DNA of 64,000 nt from Gemmobacter sp. 24YEA27 (GCF_030052995.1 NZ_JASJPW010000001.1:1664001-1728000); one strand, 5' to 3'. Shown: positions 47,044-56,260, counted from the first letter of the stretch. Program-made: numbers and translations. The notes: a model not told the origin generated them from the sequence alone.

Positions 47044-49953
47044 TTACTCCGCAGCGGGCAGGATGCGACGCGACAGGGTTGCCTGAGCGTTATACTCTTC
47101 CTGCCAGTCCGATGGCCCGTTCGAGGGGCTGACCTGCACCGCCGTCACCTTATATTCCGGGCAGTTGGTCGCCCAGTCCGAGAAATCGGTGGTGATAACG
47201 TTAGCCTGGGTGTCGGGATGGTGGAAGGTGGTATAGACCACGCCCGGCGAGACCTTGTCGGTGATATCCGCGCGCAAGGACGTGACCCCCGCACGCGAGG
47301 CCAGCCGCACCCAGTCCCCGTTGCGGATGCCGCGGTTCTCGGCGTCATGCGGGTGGATTTCCAGCATATCCTCGGGGTGCCAGGCGGTGTTGTCGGTGCG
47401 CCGCGTCTGCGCGCCGACGTTATACTGGCTGAGGATGCGGCCGGTGGTCAGCAAAAGCGGGAATTTCGGCCCGGTTTTCTCATCTGTCGCGACATATTCG
47501 GTGCGGATGAATTTGCCCTTGCCGCGCACGAAACCGTCGACATGGACCAGCGGCGTTCCTTCCGGCGCCTTATCGTTCACCGGCCATTGCACCGAGCCCA
47601 TGGTCTCGATCTTCTCATAGCTCACACCGGCGAAAGACGGCGTGGTCATGGCGATCTCTTCCATGATCTGGGCGGGGTGGGTGTAGCCCCATTTTGCCCT
47701 GCCCTGGTCTTCCAGCATGCGGTTCGCGAACATCTGGGTGATTTCCCAGTCGGCATAGCCCTGTTTCGGGGCCATCACCTTGCGGACCATATTGATGCGG
47801 CGTTCGGCATTGGTGAAGGTGCCGTCTTTTTCCAGGAAGGACGAGCCCGGGAAGAAGACATGCGCGTAATTCGCGGTCTCGTTCAGGAAGAGGTCATGAA
47901 CGACGACACATTCCATCGCAGCAAGGCCCGAGGCGACGTGATGGGTGTCGGGGTCGGATTGCAGGATGTCTTCGCCCTGGCAATAAAGACCCTTAAAGGT
48001 GCCCTCGACCGCCGCATCCAGCATGTTCGGGATCCGCAGACCGGGTTCCGGGTCGATCTTCACATCCCAGAGGGTCTCATAGATCGCGCGGACTTCCGGG
48101 TTCTTGACGTGGCGATAGCCCGGCAGTTCATGCGGGAACGAGCCCATATCGCAGGAGCCCTGCACGTTGTTCTGCCCGCGCAGCGGGTTCACGCCAACGC
48201 CGGGGCGGCCGATATTGCCGGTCAGCATCGCGAGGTTTGCGATGCCGATGACGGTGGTCGAGCCCTGGCTGTGCTCGGTCACGCCGAGGCCATAGTAAAT
48301 CGCCGCATTGCCGCCGGTGGCGTAGAGACGGGCCGCGCCGCGCACTTCTGCGGCCGGAACGCCGGTCAGCATCTCGATGGCTTCGGGCGAATGGCGCGGG
48401 TCGGCGACGAATTCCATATAGTCCTGGAATTCATCCCAGTCGCAGCGGGTGCGGATGAACTCTTCGTTGTAAAGACCCTCGGTCACGATCACATGCGCCA
48501 GCGCGGTGACCACGGCCACATTGGTGCCGGGCTTAAGCGCCAGGTGATGTTTCGCGCGGTAATGCGGGCCCTCGACCGATTCCGTACGACGCGGATCGAC
48601 AACGATCAGCTTTGCCCCTTTACGCAGGCGCTTTTTCATCCGGCTGGCAAAGACCGGGTGGCCGGAATGCGGGTTGGCGCCGATCACGAGGATCACGTCA
48701 GCCGCTTCGACCGAGTCGAAATCCTGGGTGCCGGCCGAGGTGCCGAAGGTCTGGCCAAGCCCATAGCCGGTCGGCGAATGGCAGACACGGGCGCAGGTAT
48801 CGGTGTTGTTGTTCTGGAAGACGGCGCGGGTCAGTTTCTGAACGAGGTAGGTTTCCTCATTGGTGCAGCGCGAGGAGGTGATCACGCCGACCGACTGACG
48901 GCCATATTTCTCCTGGATCGCTTTCATGCGCGAGGCCGCGAAATCCATGGCTTCGGTCCAGGAGACTTCCTGCCAGGGATCGTTGATGCTGTCGCGGATC
49001 ATCGGGTTCAGGATGCGATCCTTGTGGCTCGCATAGCCGTAAGCAAATCGGCCCTTGACGCAGGAATGGCCGCGGTTCGCCTTGCCATGCTTATAGGGCA
49101 CCATACGCACCAGCTCGTCACCGCGCATCTCGGCCTTGAACTGGCAGCCGACGCCGCAATAGGCGCAGGTGGTGACGACGGACTTGTCAGGCGTGCCGAT
49201 GTCGAGCACCGATTTCTCGATCAGGGTCGCGGTGGGGCAGGCCTGAACGCAGGCACCGCAGGAGACGCAGTCCGAGGCGAGGAAGCTGTCATCCTTGACA
49301 CCGGCATGGATCCGGCTCTCAAAGCCACGGCCCTCAATGGTCAGCGCGAAAGTGCCCTGAACTTCTTCGCAGGCACGAACGCAACGGTTGCAGACGATGC
49401 ATTTCGACGGATCATAAGAGAAATAGGGGTTCGAGTCGTCCTTCGGCAGCCAGTCGATATTGGCTTCGCCCGAGGTGTTTTTCGCAAGGAAGTGATTGGC
49501 TTCAGCCTCATAGCGCACATCGCGCAGGCCAACGGCACCGGCCATATCCTGCAGCTCGCAATCGCCATTGGCACCGCAGGTCAGGCAGTCCAGCGGGTGG
49601 TCGGAGATGTAAAGCTCCATCACGCCTTTGCGCAGCTGCTTCAGCTTGCCGGTCTGGGTCTTGACCCTGATTCCGGGCGCGACCGGCGTGGTGCAGGAGG
49701 CGGGGGTGCCATTGCGGCCCTCGATCTCGACCAGACAAAGGCGGCAGGAGCCAAAGGCATCAATGCTGTCGGTCGCGCAAAGCTTCGGCACCGTGATGCC
49801 AAGCTCGGCGGCGGCGCGCATGATCGAGGTGCCTTCGGGCACGGTGACCTCGAAGCCGTCGATCTCCAGCGTCACTTGCGTCTTCGACTTCGACGCGGGC
49901 GTGCCCATGTCGCGGTCGGAGAACATCGGGGCGGGGATGATGAAATCTTTCAT
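47044..49953 (-). CDS. fdsA: NAD-dependent formate dehydrogenase alpha subunit (Mo-bis-MGD)
   Basis: A 969-residue catalytic subunit that oxidises formate to CO2. The N-terminus has a [2Fe-2S] ferredoxin domain (Cys59, Cys70, Cys73, Cys87), a His-Cys3 cluster region (HPLDCLTCGANGDC, His119), two 4Fe-4S motifs (KCIVCNRCVRAC and CVSCGACVQAC) and the catalytic-domain cluster CAYCGVGC. The metal ligand is Cys391 in TDTCARVCHSPTGYG, so this is the cysteine, not selenocysteine, form. His392 and a downstream Arg complete the active-site pattern. It is 13 bases upstream of fdhD and preceded by the DUF4287-like gene. Confidence 0.97.
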   Translation of the reverse strand: MKDFIIPAPMFSDRDMGTPASKSKTQVTLEIDGFEVTVPEGTSIMRAAAELGITVPKLCATDSIDAFGSCRLCLVEIEGRNGTPASCTTPVAPGIRVKTQTGKLKQLRKGVMELYISDHPLDCLTCGANGDCELQDMAGAVGLRDVRYEAEANHFLAKNTSGEANIDWLPKDDSNPYFSYDPSKCIVCNRCVRACEEVQGTFALTIEGRGFESRIHAGVKDDSFLASDCVSCGACVQACPTATLIEKSVLDIGTPDKSVVTTCAYCGVGCQFKAEMRGDELVRMVPYKHGKANRGHSCVKGRFAYGYASHKDRILNPMIRDSINDPWQEVSWTEAMDFAASRMKAIQEKYGRQSVGVITSSRCTNEETYLVQKLTRAVFQNNNTDTCARVCHSPTGYGLGQTFGTSAGTQDFDSVEAADVILVIGANPHSGHPVFASRMKKRLRKGAKLIVVDPRRTESVEGPHYRAKHHLALKPGTNVAVVTALAHVIVTEGLYNEEFIRTRCDWDEFQDYMEFVADPRHSPEAIEMLTGVPAAEVRGAARLYATGGNAAIYYGLGVTEHSQGSTTVIGIANLAMLTGNIGRPGVGVNPLRGQNNVQGSCDMGSFPHELPGYRHVKNPEVRAIYETLWDVKIDPEPGLRIPNMLDAAVEGTFKGLYCQGEDILQSDPDTHHVASGLAAMECVVVHDLFLNETANYAHVFFPGSSFLEKDGTFTNAERRINMVRKVMAPKQGYADWEITQMFANRMLEDQGRAKWGYTHPAQIMEEIAMTTPSFAGVSYEKIETMGSVQWPVNDKAPEGTPLVHVDGFVRGKGKFIRTEYVATDEKTGPKFPLLLTTGRILSQYNVGAQTRRTDNTAWHPEDMLEIHPHDAENRGIRNGDWVRLASRAGVTSLRADITDKVSPGVVYTTFHHPDTQANVITTDFSDWATNCPEYKVTAVQVSPSNGPSDWQEEYNAQATLSRRILPAAE

Positions 49954-49954
49954 C

Positions 49955-50179
49955 TCATATGTCCTTCTGGCTCAGCGCATGAGCAACAAGCGCATTGGCG
50001 TGGCCGTGGCCAAGACCGTGGGTTTCTTTCAGCCAACCGACAATCTTCATATGGGGCTGGCCGGTTTGTGTCGCAATAAGGTCCAGCCAATGTTGCACTG
50101 GCTGGCCATATTTCGCCTCGATCGAGGGAAAGTAAGAGGCGGGCCCCTTAACCTGTCCGCTGATCGGGGCGGTGTTCAT
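49955..50179 (-). CDS. Small DUF4287-like protein within the fds operon
   Basis: A 74-residue protein. The sequence SYFPSIEAKYGQPVQHWLDLI followed by HMKIVGWLKETHGLGHGHANALV is typical of DUF4287 proteins, which have unknown function. The ATG overlaps the fdsB stop (ATGA), and fdsA begins one base after its stop, so it is tightly co-translated. A role in formate dehydrogenase biogenesis is possible from position only; canonical fds operons in other genera lack it here. Confidence 0.8.
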   Translation of the reverse strand: MNTAPISGQVKGPASYFPSIEAKYGQPVQHWLDLIATQTGQPHMKIVGWLKETHGLGHGHANALVAHALSQKDI

Positions 50180-51711
50180 TCGGCGGCCTCGCGGGCGGCG
50201 CCCGTGAAATCATCCGGGAAATGCGTCAGGGCCGACATCACCGGGTAGGGGGTGAAGCCGCCAAGCGCGCAAAGCGATCCCGATTTCATCGTCTCGCACA
50301 GATCCGTCAGCAGCGGGATCGCCGCTGTGTCACCGCGTGCGATACGGTCAAGCGTCTCGACGCCGCGCACCGCGCCGATCCGGCAGGGCGTGCATTTGCC
50401 GCAGCTTTCAATCGCGCAGAATTCCATCGCGAACCGCGCCATCGCCATCATATCAGCGGTGTCATCGGCAACCGTCAGACCGGCATGGCCGATCAGCGCA
50501 TTCTGGCCGGCATATTCTTCATAGCCGAAAGGCGTGTCGAACTGGCTGACCGGGATCCAGGCGCCCAGCGGGCCACCGACCTGCACCGCCTTGACCGGGC
50601 GACCGGAAGCCGTGCCGCCGCCGATCTCATTGACGATCTTATCCAGCGTCAGACCAAAGGCGATTTCAAAAAGGCCGCCATGTTTCACATTGCCCGCGAT
50701 TTGCAGCGGGATCGTGCCTTTCGAGCGGCCGATGCCAAAGCTTGCATAATGCTCGGCGCCTTCCGCCAGGATCACCGGCACCGAGGCCAGCGAAATGACG
50801 TTGTTCACGACCGTCGGGCGGCCCATGAACCCCTGCAGGGCCGGCAGCGGCGGCTTGGCGCGCACCGTGCCGCGCTTGCCTTCAAGGCTGTTCAGGAGCG
50901 CGGTCTCTTCGCCGCAGACATAGGCACCGGCGCCGACGCGCAGTTCCAGCTCAAACACTTTGCCCGAGCCGAGCACGTTCTGCCCGAGAAGCCCCTCGAC
51001 ACGGCCCACTGCGATGGCAGCCGCCATCACCTCATTCGCGTCCGGATATTCCGAGCGGGAATAGATAAAGCCCTTGGTGGCGCCAACCGCGATCCCGGCA
51101 ATGATCATGCCTTCGATCAGGGTGAAGGGGTCGCCTTCCATGATCATGCGGTCGGCGAAGGTGCCGGAGTCGCCTTCGTCGGCATTGGTGACGATGTATT
51201 TCTTCTCGCCCAGTTCCGGTTTTATGGGCGCATCATGGACGGTCTTCCATTTGATGCCGGTGGGGAAGCCCGCGCCGCCCCGGCCACGCAGGCCGGAATT
51301 CAGCACTTCCTGAACAACTTCGGCGCCGGTCATTGCCAGCGCCCGGGTCAGGCCTTTGAGGCCGCCATGGGCCCGATATTCATCCAGCGAAACCGGATCG
51401 ATGATGCCGCAGCGGGCGAAAGTCAGACGGGTCTGGGCCCTGAGCCAGGGCAGGTCTTCGGTGAGGCCAAGCGCCAGCGCGCCACCGTCGAAAATCTGCG
51501 CCACGTCTTCCGGCGTCATCGGGCCAAAGGCCACGCGGCCTTCAGGCGTTTCCACTTCGACCAGGGGTTCCAGCCAGACCATGCCGCGTGATCCGTTGCG
51601 GGTGATCGTCACCTCAACACCACGGCGCGCCGCCTCGGCCTTCACAGCCGTTACAACTTCTTCAGCCCCAAGCGCCTTTGCGCTTGCGTCGCGGGGGATC
51701 CAGATCCTCAT
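50176..51711 (-). CDS. fdsB: NAD-dependent formate dehydrogenase beta subunit
   Basis: A 511-residue NuoF-like diaphorase subunit that passes electrons from the FeS chain to FMN and NAD+. FMN/NADH motifs are GLRGRGGAGFPTGIKW and VTNADEGDSGTFADRM, and the 4Fe-4S ligands are in ESCGKCTPCRIGAVRG. An N-terminal thioredoxin-like extension (about 1-100) is typical of FdsB. Its ATG overlaps the fdsG stop by one base. Confidence 0.96.
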   Translation of the reverse strand: MRIWIPRDASAKALGAEEVVTAVKAEAARRGVEVTITRNGSRGMVWLEPLVEVETPEGRVAFGPMTPEDVAQIFDGGALALGLTEDLPWLRAQTRLTFARCGIIDPVSLDEYRAHGGLKGLTRALAMTGAEVVQEVLNSGLRGRGGAGFPTGIKWKTVHDAPIKPELGEKKYIVTNADEGDSGTFADRMIMEGDPFTLIEGMIIAGIAVGATKGFIYSRSEYPDANEVMAAAIAVGRVEGLLGQNVLGSGKVFELELRVGAGAYVCGEETALLNSLEGKRGTVRAKPPLPALQGFMGRPTVVNNVISLASVPVILAEGAEHYASFGIGRSKGTIPLQIAGNVKHGGLFEIAFGLTLDKIVNEIGGGTASGRPVKAVQVGGPLGAWIPVSQFDTPFGYEEYAGQNALIGHAGLTVADDTADMMAMARFAMEFCAIESCGKCTPCRIGAVRGVETLDRIARGDTAAIPLLTDLCETMKSGSLCALGGFTPYPVMSALTHFPDDFTGAAREAAE

Positions 51712-52178
51712 CAGCGCATACCCTTCACGATAGCGTCAAGTTTCGCCTCGGTCAGGCGGCCAACCACTTTGCCGTCGACCAGCGCCGACGGGCCGCAGGC
51801 ACAAAGGCCAAGGCAGAAGATCGGCTCCAGCGTGATCTTTCCGTCGGGTGTCGTCTCATGCCAGTCGAGGCCCAGCGTCTCTTTCGCATGGGCCGCCACA
51901 CGGTCCGCACCCATGGTCTGGCAGCTTTCGGCACGACACAGCTTCAGCACATGGGTTCCGGCGGGTTTCGCCCTGAAATCATGGTAGAATGTCATCACGC
52001 CATAGGCTTCGGCCTTGGAGATATTCTGATGCTGCGCGATCTGCGGCAGCACCTCCTCCGGCACGTAACCAAAGCTTTCCTGCACCGAATGCAGAATGGG
52101 CAAAAGCGCGCCCTCGGTGCCCGAATGGGCGGCGAGGATCTCTTCTACACGGGCGGCGATGTCTACAGAATCAAGCAT
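51711..52178 (-). CDS. fdsG: NAD-dependent formate dehydrogenase gamma subunit
   Basis: A 155-residue NuoE-like subunit with a thioredoxin-fold [2Fe-2S] cluster. The four cysteines lie in LKLCRAESCQTMG and FCLGLCACGPSALVDG. The N-terminal part (VQESFGYVPEEVLPQIAQ, AYGVMTFYHDFR) matches the family. It is first in the operon, downstream of a strong palindromic box. Confidence 0.96.
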   Translation of the reverse strand: MLDSVDIAARVEEILAAHSGTEGALLPILHSVQESFGYVPEEVLPQIAQHQNISKAEAYGVMTFYHDFRAKPAGTHVLKLCRAESCQTMGADRVAAHAKETLGLDWHETTPDGKITLEPIFCLGLCACGPSALVDGKVVGRLTEAKLDAIVKGMR

Positions 52179-52250
52179 ATGCGGGCCTTTCGCTGGCCCG
52201 TTGATTTGTAAACCTTATGATAGGTCAATCAATTCATATTGCCCGTTATG

Positions 52251-52269
52251 TGATAGGTAAATCCTATCA
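52251..52269. promoter_or_regulatory. Palindromic LysR-type operator upstream of fdsG
   Basis: TGATAGG-TAAAT-CCTATCA is a perfect 7-bp inverted repeat with a 5-base spacer; its core TAGGTAAATCCTA has the T-N11-A form of LysR-family boxes. A second half-site TGATAGG lies 33 bases away at 52218-52224. The 128-base gap between lysR and fdsG is clearly AT-rich. It is the obvious binding site for the adjacent LysR-type protein controlling the fds operon. The second half-site suggests a recognition/activation site pair. Confidence 0.7.
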
Positions 52270-52306
52270 AATCTCGAGGGATTTGGTTGGTTTTGCCTTT
52301 CGGGTG

Positions 52307-53193
52307 TCAGCGCCGCGCGCGGTACTTCTGCGCCTCGTCAATCAGCGCAGCGATGACCGGGGTCTGGGGATCCCGCCGCGCGCAGATCAGGCCGACCATA
52401 TGTTCGACCTCGGGCTCGACCAGCGGCACAGTGACGATCTGGCCGCCACCGGCAAAAATATCCGCCAGACGTTTCGAGACAATGGAGCACCAGTTGCCTG
52501 TCAGCACATGGCTCACCAGCACGATCGAGGAATTGCTTTCGACGCCTGGCGTGCGCAGCCCCCCGCCGCGGCGAGGTTCTGGTCGACAATGCGGCGGTTC
52601 TGCATGTCCTGGGTCAGCAGGCAAAGCGGCTGCGTCGCGGCCTCGGACCAGGAGATGCGGTCGCGCCCCGCCATTTCCGACCCGGGCGTGCAGATGAACC
52701 GGTAGAATTCCGGATAAAGCGGCGCCTGGGTCACGCGCCCCAGCGGCTCATTGTCGAGATAGGTGATGCCGGCGTCGAGATCGAGGCTCTCGATCCCGGT
52801 CAGGATCTCGGTCGATGTTCTCGACAGCACCGAAAGGGTGACATTAGGGTGGCGGGTGAGGAAAGGGCGGGTCAGTTCTGCCACCATCGGCAGGGCCGTC
52901 GGGATCACCCCGATCCGCAGATGTCCCGAAAGGCCAGAGCGCGCGACCCGCATCTCATCGCGCAAAGCGCGCACATCGCCGACGATCTGCACCGCGCGTT
53001 CCAGCACGCGTTTGCCTTCGGGCGTCAGCCCCTGAAAGCGCGAACCACGATGCACAAGCTGCACCCCGAGCGTCTCTTCCAGCTGGCGGATCGCAGAAGA
53101 CAGCGAAGGCTGGGTGACGCCACAGGCCTCGGCCGCGCGCCCGAAATGCCGTTCTTTCGCCAATGCGATGAACATCTGCAGCTTGTCGATCAT
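52307..53193 (-). pseudogene. LysR-family regulator of the fds operon, split by a -1 frameshift
   Basis: The front frame (52513-53193) has the LysR winged-helix start MIDKLQMFIALAKERHFGRA with TQPSLSSAIRQLEETLG and most of the effector domain. It then ends NLAAAGGCARQASKAIPRSCW. In another frame the protein continues LRTPGVESNSSIVLVSHVL to 52307, the normal end of such regulators. Adding one base to the C6 run (52559-52564, plus strand) joins them as NLAAAGGLRTPGVESN, giving 295 residues, the family length. It lies upstream of fdsG on the same strand, not divergent, and probably senses formate status (FdsR-like). Confidence 0.8.
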
Positions 53194-53617
53194 TCCGGTT
53201 TCCGGCCACTATTCTTATTTGCTGATTTTTTCATGGGGTTGCTGGGTTCTGGTCTGTCCGCAGACCTGCACTTGCCCCGTCACACGCAGCTTCATACAGA
53301 ACCCTGAACATCTCCAAAACGCAAGGCCGCGCCGGTGGTCATGCACCACGGCGGACCGATGCTGACCAAATGGCACAGCAGGTCCGGCAAGAAACGCGTC
53401 CTGCCGGCCGCCCTACGCAAGCACCGCGCGAATGCCAAAACCCGTGGAAAGCCAGAATTGGTGAAAAGCCAGTCTTTGTGGAAGGCCAGTGCCCGCGCTC
53501 TCTGTATCGGGCAGGTAGGGTATTCCGCCCTGTAACAGGCGCGCGAAAGCTGGCTTGTCAACTTTGTTCCTGCTTCCGAAACCTGGTCCATACGCGTAGC
53601 ATCCGCGCGAGGCCCCA
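53194..53617. other. 424-base gap between lysR and the AAA-operon; no supported gene
   Basis: This divergent gap must hold the promoters of lysR (minus) and of the coiled-coil gene (plus). Short open frames on both strands (for example a basic 66-codon frame at 53335-53535) have irregular, Arg/Lys-rich composition and no good ribosome binding site, so I do not call them. A T-rich stretch (ATTTGCTGATTTTTTCATGG, near 53217) lies just upstream of lysR. Confidence 0.4.
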
Positions 53618-54730
53618 ATGTCAGGGGCAGAGTGGTCCGGTTGTTTGATGGAGGGCAGATTGTCGAATTTTGAAGCTCAGATCCTTGAGAGTGAAAAACA
53701 GGTCCGGGTGGCCCAGGACAAGATCACCGCGATCACATCGGTGATTGAAAGCGCGCGGACCAAGGCCGATCAGGGCATCGAGATCGACGTGGAAAATGCC
53801 ACGCTGGAAGATGTGCACAAACATACCGATGTGATGAATGCCAATATCGCCGAGCTGATCATGGGGCTTGACGATGTGACCGCCGCGTTCTCGAAGGATT
53901 TCGATGAGATGCGGACAAAGACCGGCTGGGAAAGCTTTGTCGGCATCTTCTCCTCGGGGAAATCGGAAAGCCTGCGCCAGGAGCGGCTGCGCTCGGCCAC
54001 CATCGATGACAAGCTGCAGGATCTGATCTCGAAATCGGATGTGATCGTAAAGTTGCTGCAAGGCCAGCTGGAGCTTCTGAACGGGCAGAAAGCGAAGGTC
54101 GAGACCAATCTTTCCGCGACCCTGACCGATCGCGAAACGACTGTCGCTGAACTTGAAGCGGTGCGCCGTGAGGTGGCCGCAATGGATCCGGGGCTGATCG
54201 AGCTGGAGAACCGCATCTCGGTCGAGATGGATGCGGCGGCGCGGACCCGGCTTGAGACCGAGCTTGCCGGGCTGAACGCGAAACACAACGCGCTGATCCA
54301 GGATGAACAGGTCAAGCTTGCCCGCAGCCAGACGCTCGAGCGCTATATCGAAAAGGGCAAGACCTGGGTCGACAGCCTGACCAACCAGGCCGCGACCCAG
54401 CTGGTGCTGATCAACAAGCTGCAAACCGATACCCGCCAGCGCGTGGTGCTTTATGACGCGCTGACCTCGTCGCTGAAAACCGCGCAACAGCAGGATGTCG
54501 CACACCGGATCAATGAGATCGGGGTCAAGACCGACCAGGAGGCCCAGGCGGCCATGGCGGCAATCGGCTCGGCCACCAATGCGAAAATGGCCGATATGCT
54601 CGAGGCGCATGAGGGCAATATGGTCTTCGCCCGTAAGATCCTTGAGGAAAAGGCCAGGGCGGATGAACGTTTCGCCCGCCGCTTTGCCGCGATTGTCGAG
54701 AAACACGACAAAAGCAGTTACGGCGGATGA
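53618..54730 (+). CDS. Coiled-coil protein, first gene of the AAA+ operon (weakly TelA-like)
   Basis: Up to 370 residues, almost wholly helical, Glu/Lys/Ala-rich, with heptad-like spacing and no membrane segment. A hydrophobic break GWESFVGIFSSGKSESLRQE sits near residue 115. The middle (LLQGQLELLNGQKAKVETNL, then SQTLERYIEKGKTWVDSLTNQ) loosely recalls TelA/toxic-anion-resistance proteins, but I would not assign that family without a profile search. Starts: ATG 53618 has a GAGG site; TTG 53660 has a stronger GGAGGG site and reads MSNFEAQILESEK. Its stop overlaps the next start (ATGA). Confidence 0.75.
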   Translation: MSGAEWSGCLMEGRLSNFEAQILESEKQVRVAQDKITAITSVIESARTKADQGIEIDVENATLEDVHKHTDVMNANIAELIMGLDDVTAAFSKDFDEMRTKTGWESFVGIFSSGKSESLRQERLRSATIDDKLQDLISKSDVIVKLLQGQLELLNGQKAKVETNLSATLTDRETTVAELEAVRREVAAMDPGLIELENRISVEMDAAARTRLETELAGLNAKHNALIQDEQVKLARSQTLERYIEKGKTWVDSLTNQAATQLVLINKLQTDTRQRVVLYDALTSSLKTAQQQDVAHRINEIGVKTDQEAQAAMAAIGSATNAKMADMLEAHEGNMVFARKILEEKARADERFARRFAAIVEKHDKSSYGG

Positions 54731-54999
54731 GAGGGGGGCGGCTGCCAGGTCGGGCCTTCCCGGCAGGACTGGCCCTGATCGCGCTTGGGATCGTCATGAT
54801 CGGGCTGGGCGCGGTGCTTGACCATTACGATATGACCCGGGCCGAATGGTATATTGGCGAGAGCGGCCTCTTTGTGCTGGGGGCAGGCAGTATTCTCGCG
54901 CTCGTTGCGGTGCTGTTTGTGCTGATGGGCGGCGGCGATATTTCCGGGCCTGCTTCGGGAGGGCCAGCCGGGGGAAAGGATGGAGGCGCGGATGGCTGA
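54727..54999 (+). CDS. Small two-helix membrane protein of the AAA+ operon
   Basis: A 90-residue protein with hydrophobic segments AGLALIALGIVMIGLGAVL and GLFVLGAGSILALVAVLFVLM, separated by a polar loop (DHYDMTRAEWYIGES), and a Gly/Asp-rich tail. The ATG overlaps the preceding stop and its 3' end overlaps the next gene by 8 bases. No family recognised. Likely an inner-membrane partner of the neighbouring soluble proteins. Confidence 0.7.
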   Translation: MRGGRLPGRAFPAGLALIALGIVMIGLGAVLDHYDMTRAEWYIGESGLFVLGAGSILALVAVLFVLMGGGDISGPASGGPAGGKDGGADG

Positions 55000-56116
55000 T
55001 AACAGCGTCAGGGAAGCGCTGGTCAGTGATCACGCCGAAATCTACGATACCGCCCAGGCGCGGCGCTATTTCGCAAAATTCAGCAGGATCGGCGGCTATC
55101 TGGCCAGGATCGCGGCGGAATTCGAGAAAGAATGCCGTTTCAGCCGGGTAGAAACACGGGTTCTGGCTGCCTATCTGAACGGCGTGATCGGCACATTCAG
55201 CGCGCTCAGCCATAAATACCTGATGTCGGGCCTTGCCGAAGGCGCGCCACGCCTGACCATCGACCGCCATGAAAGCGGTTTTCCGGTGGTGCAGGAACTG
55301 ATGATGATGGCGGTCGATGCCCAGCAGGCCGAACGTCATCTCTCGGGCATGGCCTCTGCAGCCGAGCTGCGCGACCACATGATCCGCACCATTCTGGGCG
55401 AGCGCAAAGTGCCGGTGCAGCTCCAGTTCGCGCTGAGCCAGCGGCTTTACTATGAGGCGGTCCGTGCGGGCGGATTGTTTCACGCGAGGAATGACCCGGA
55501 AGCGCAATGGCTGGGGCAAAATGGCGACCGCCGCCGCTATCTGATCCATTGGGCGGTCTGGGATTCCGGGCTGAACCTGCCGGTGGTCTATCTGCTGGAG
55601 ATGGAGGATTCCGGTCGCCGCCCGCTGCCCGAGGACGCCTTGCGTTGGCCCGGTATCCGGCAAAAGCTGCTGGCGCAGAGCGTGGGTGGGCTGAAGCTGG
55701 TCACCATGGCCACCGGCTTTGACAAGGATTTCGACGACGCCTGTCCGAAACGGCTGCGCCGTATCACGCTGGGGCCGATGTATTCCTCGGGCTTCACGCT
55801 GCAATCGGGCCCGATCTCGCATGTGCTGGAAGATGCGCGCGCCCCGGAAGGCGAGGATTGGGCGCTGGTCTGGACGCTGGAAGATCTGGTCTCGGATCGT
55901 GAAGAGCCGGTGAAAGACGGCTGGTTCTCGACGCGGCCCGGGCAGATCTGGCGTCTCGCGCCGGTGTTCGGGGCCGATACGGGGACGACGGCGACTGAAC
56001 GGATGATCGTGCTGCCGGAGCGGCCCTATCAGGTGCTTGTCGAACAGGACCCGCCGGGGCTGCGCGGCATCCGGAAATTCGTGGTGGGCGGCGGGGGCAG
56101 GCTGATCCCGGGCTAG
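54992..56116 (+). CDS. Uncharacterised cytosolic protein of the AAA+ operon
   Basis: About 374 residues, mixed alpha/beta, no signal or membrane segment. The N-terminal third (IYDTAQARRYFAKFSRIGGYLARIAAEFEKE) is helical; the rest contains RRYLIHWAVWDSGLNLPVVYLLEMEDSG and ends in a Gly-rich tail. I do not recognise a family or catalytic motif. The ATG at 54992 has GGAGG five bases before it; ATG 54980 is in frame and possible. The reading frame has the codon pattern of its neighbours, so I take it as a real gene. Confidence 0.75.
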   Translation: MADNSVREALVSDHAEIYDTAQARRYFAKFSRIGGYLARIAAEFEKECRFSRVETRVLAAYLNGVIGTFSALSHKYLMSGLAEGAPRLTIDRHESGFPVVQELMMMAVDAQQAERHLSGMASAAELRDHMIRTILGERKVPVQLQFALSQRLYYEAVRAGGLFHARNDPEAQWLGQNGDRRRYLIHWAVWDSGLNLPVVYLLEMEDSGRRPLPEDALRWPGIRQKLLAQSVGGLKLVTMATGFDKDFDDACPKRLRRITLGPMYSSGFTLQSGPISHVLEDARAPEGEDWALVWTLEDLVSDREEPVKDGWFSTRPGQIWRLAPVFGADTGTTATERMIVLPERPYQVLVEQDPPGLRGIRKFVVGGGGRLIPG

Positions 56117-56210
56117 GGGGCGCTGCCCCCGTCCGCGCCTGCGGCGCGGACTCCCCCGGGATATTTAGAGACAGATGAAAGACGCTTTTCATCTGTCTCT
56201 AAATATCCCC
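56117..56210. repeat. REP-like double palindrome inside the AAA+ operon
   Basis: Two hairpins lie side by side. The first combines GGGGGC-GCT-GCCCCC with GTCCGCGCC-TGC-GGCGCGGAC. The second (56158-56209) is a perfect 23-bp stem with a 6-base loop GACGCT; its arms begin GGGATATTTAGAG and end CTCTAAATATCCC. GC-rich palindromes running into a CCCGGGATATTT-type segment are common interspersed repeats in Rhodobacterales. It could end or attenuate transcription, or stabilise the upstream mRNA, before the AAA+ gene at 56261. Confidence 0.75.
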
Positions 56211-56260
56211 GCCGGAGGCATGAACGGTTGAAGCCGGGGGTTCCGGCAGGAAGGTAAGAG

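Noticed and set aside
46903..50079. Plus-strand open frame of 1058 codons
   Set aside because: It lies antisense to fdsA and is rich in His, Asp, Arg and Gly with no domain; fdsA on the other strand has every expected metal-binding motif.
53292..53618. 108-codon minus-strand frame between lysR and the AAA+ operon
   Set aside because: No homology-like motif, no ribosome binding site, and it occupies the expected promoter region.
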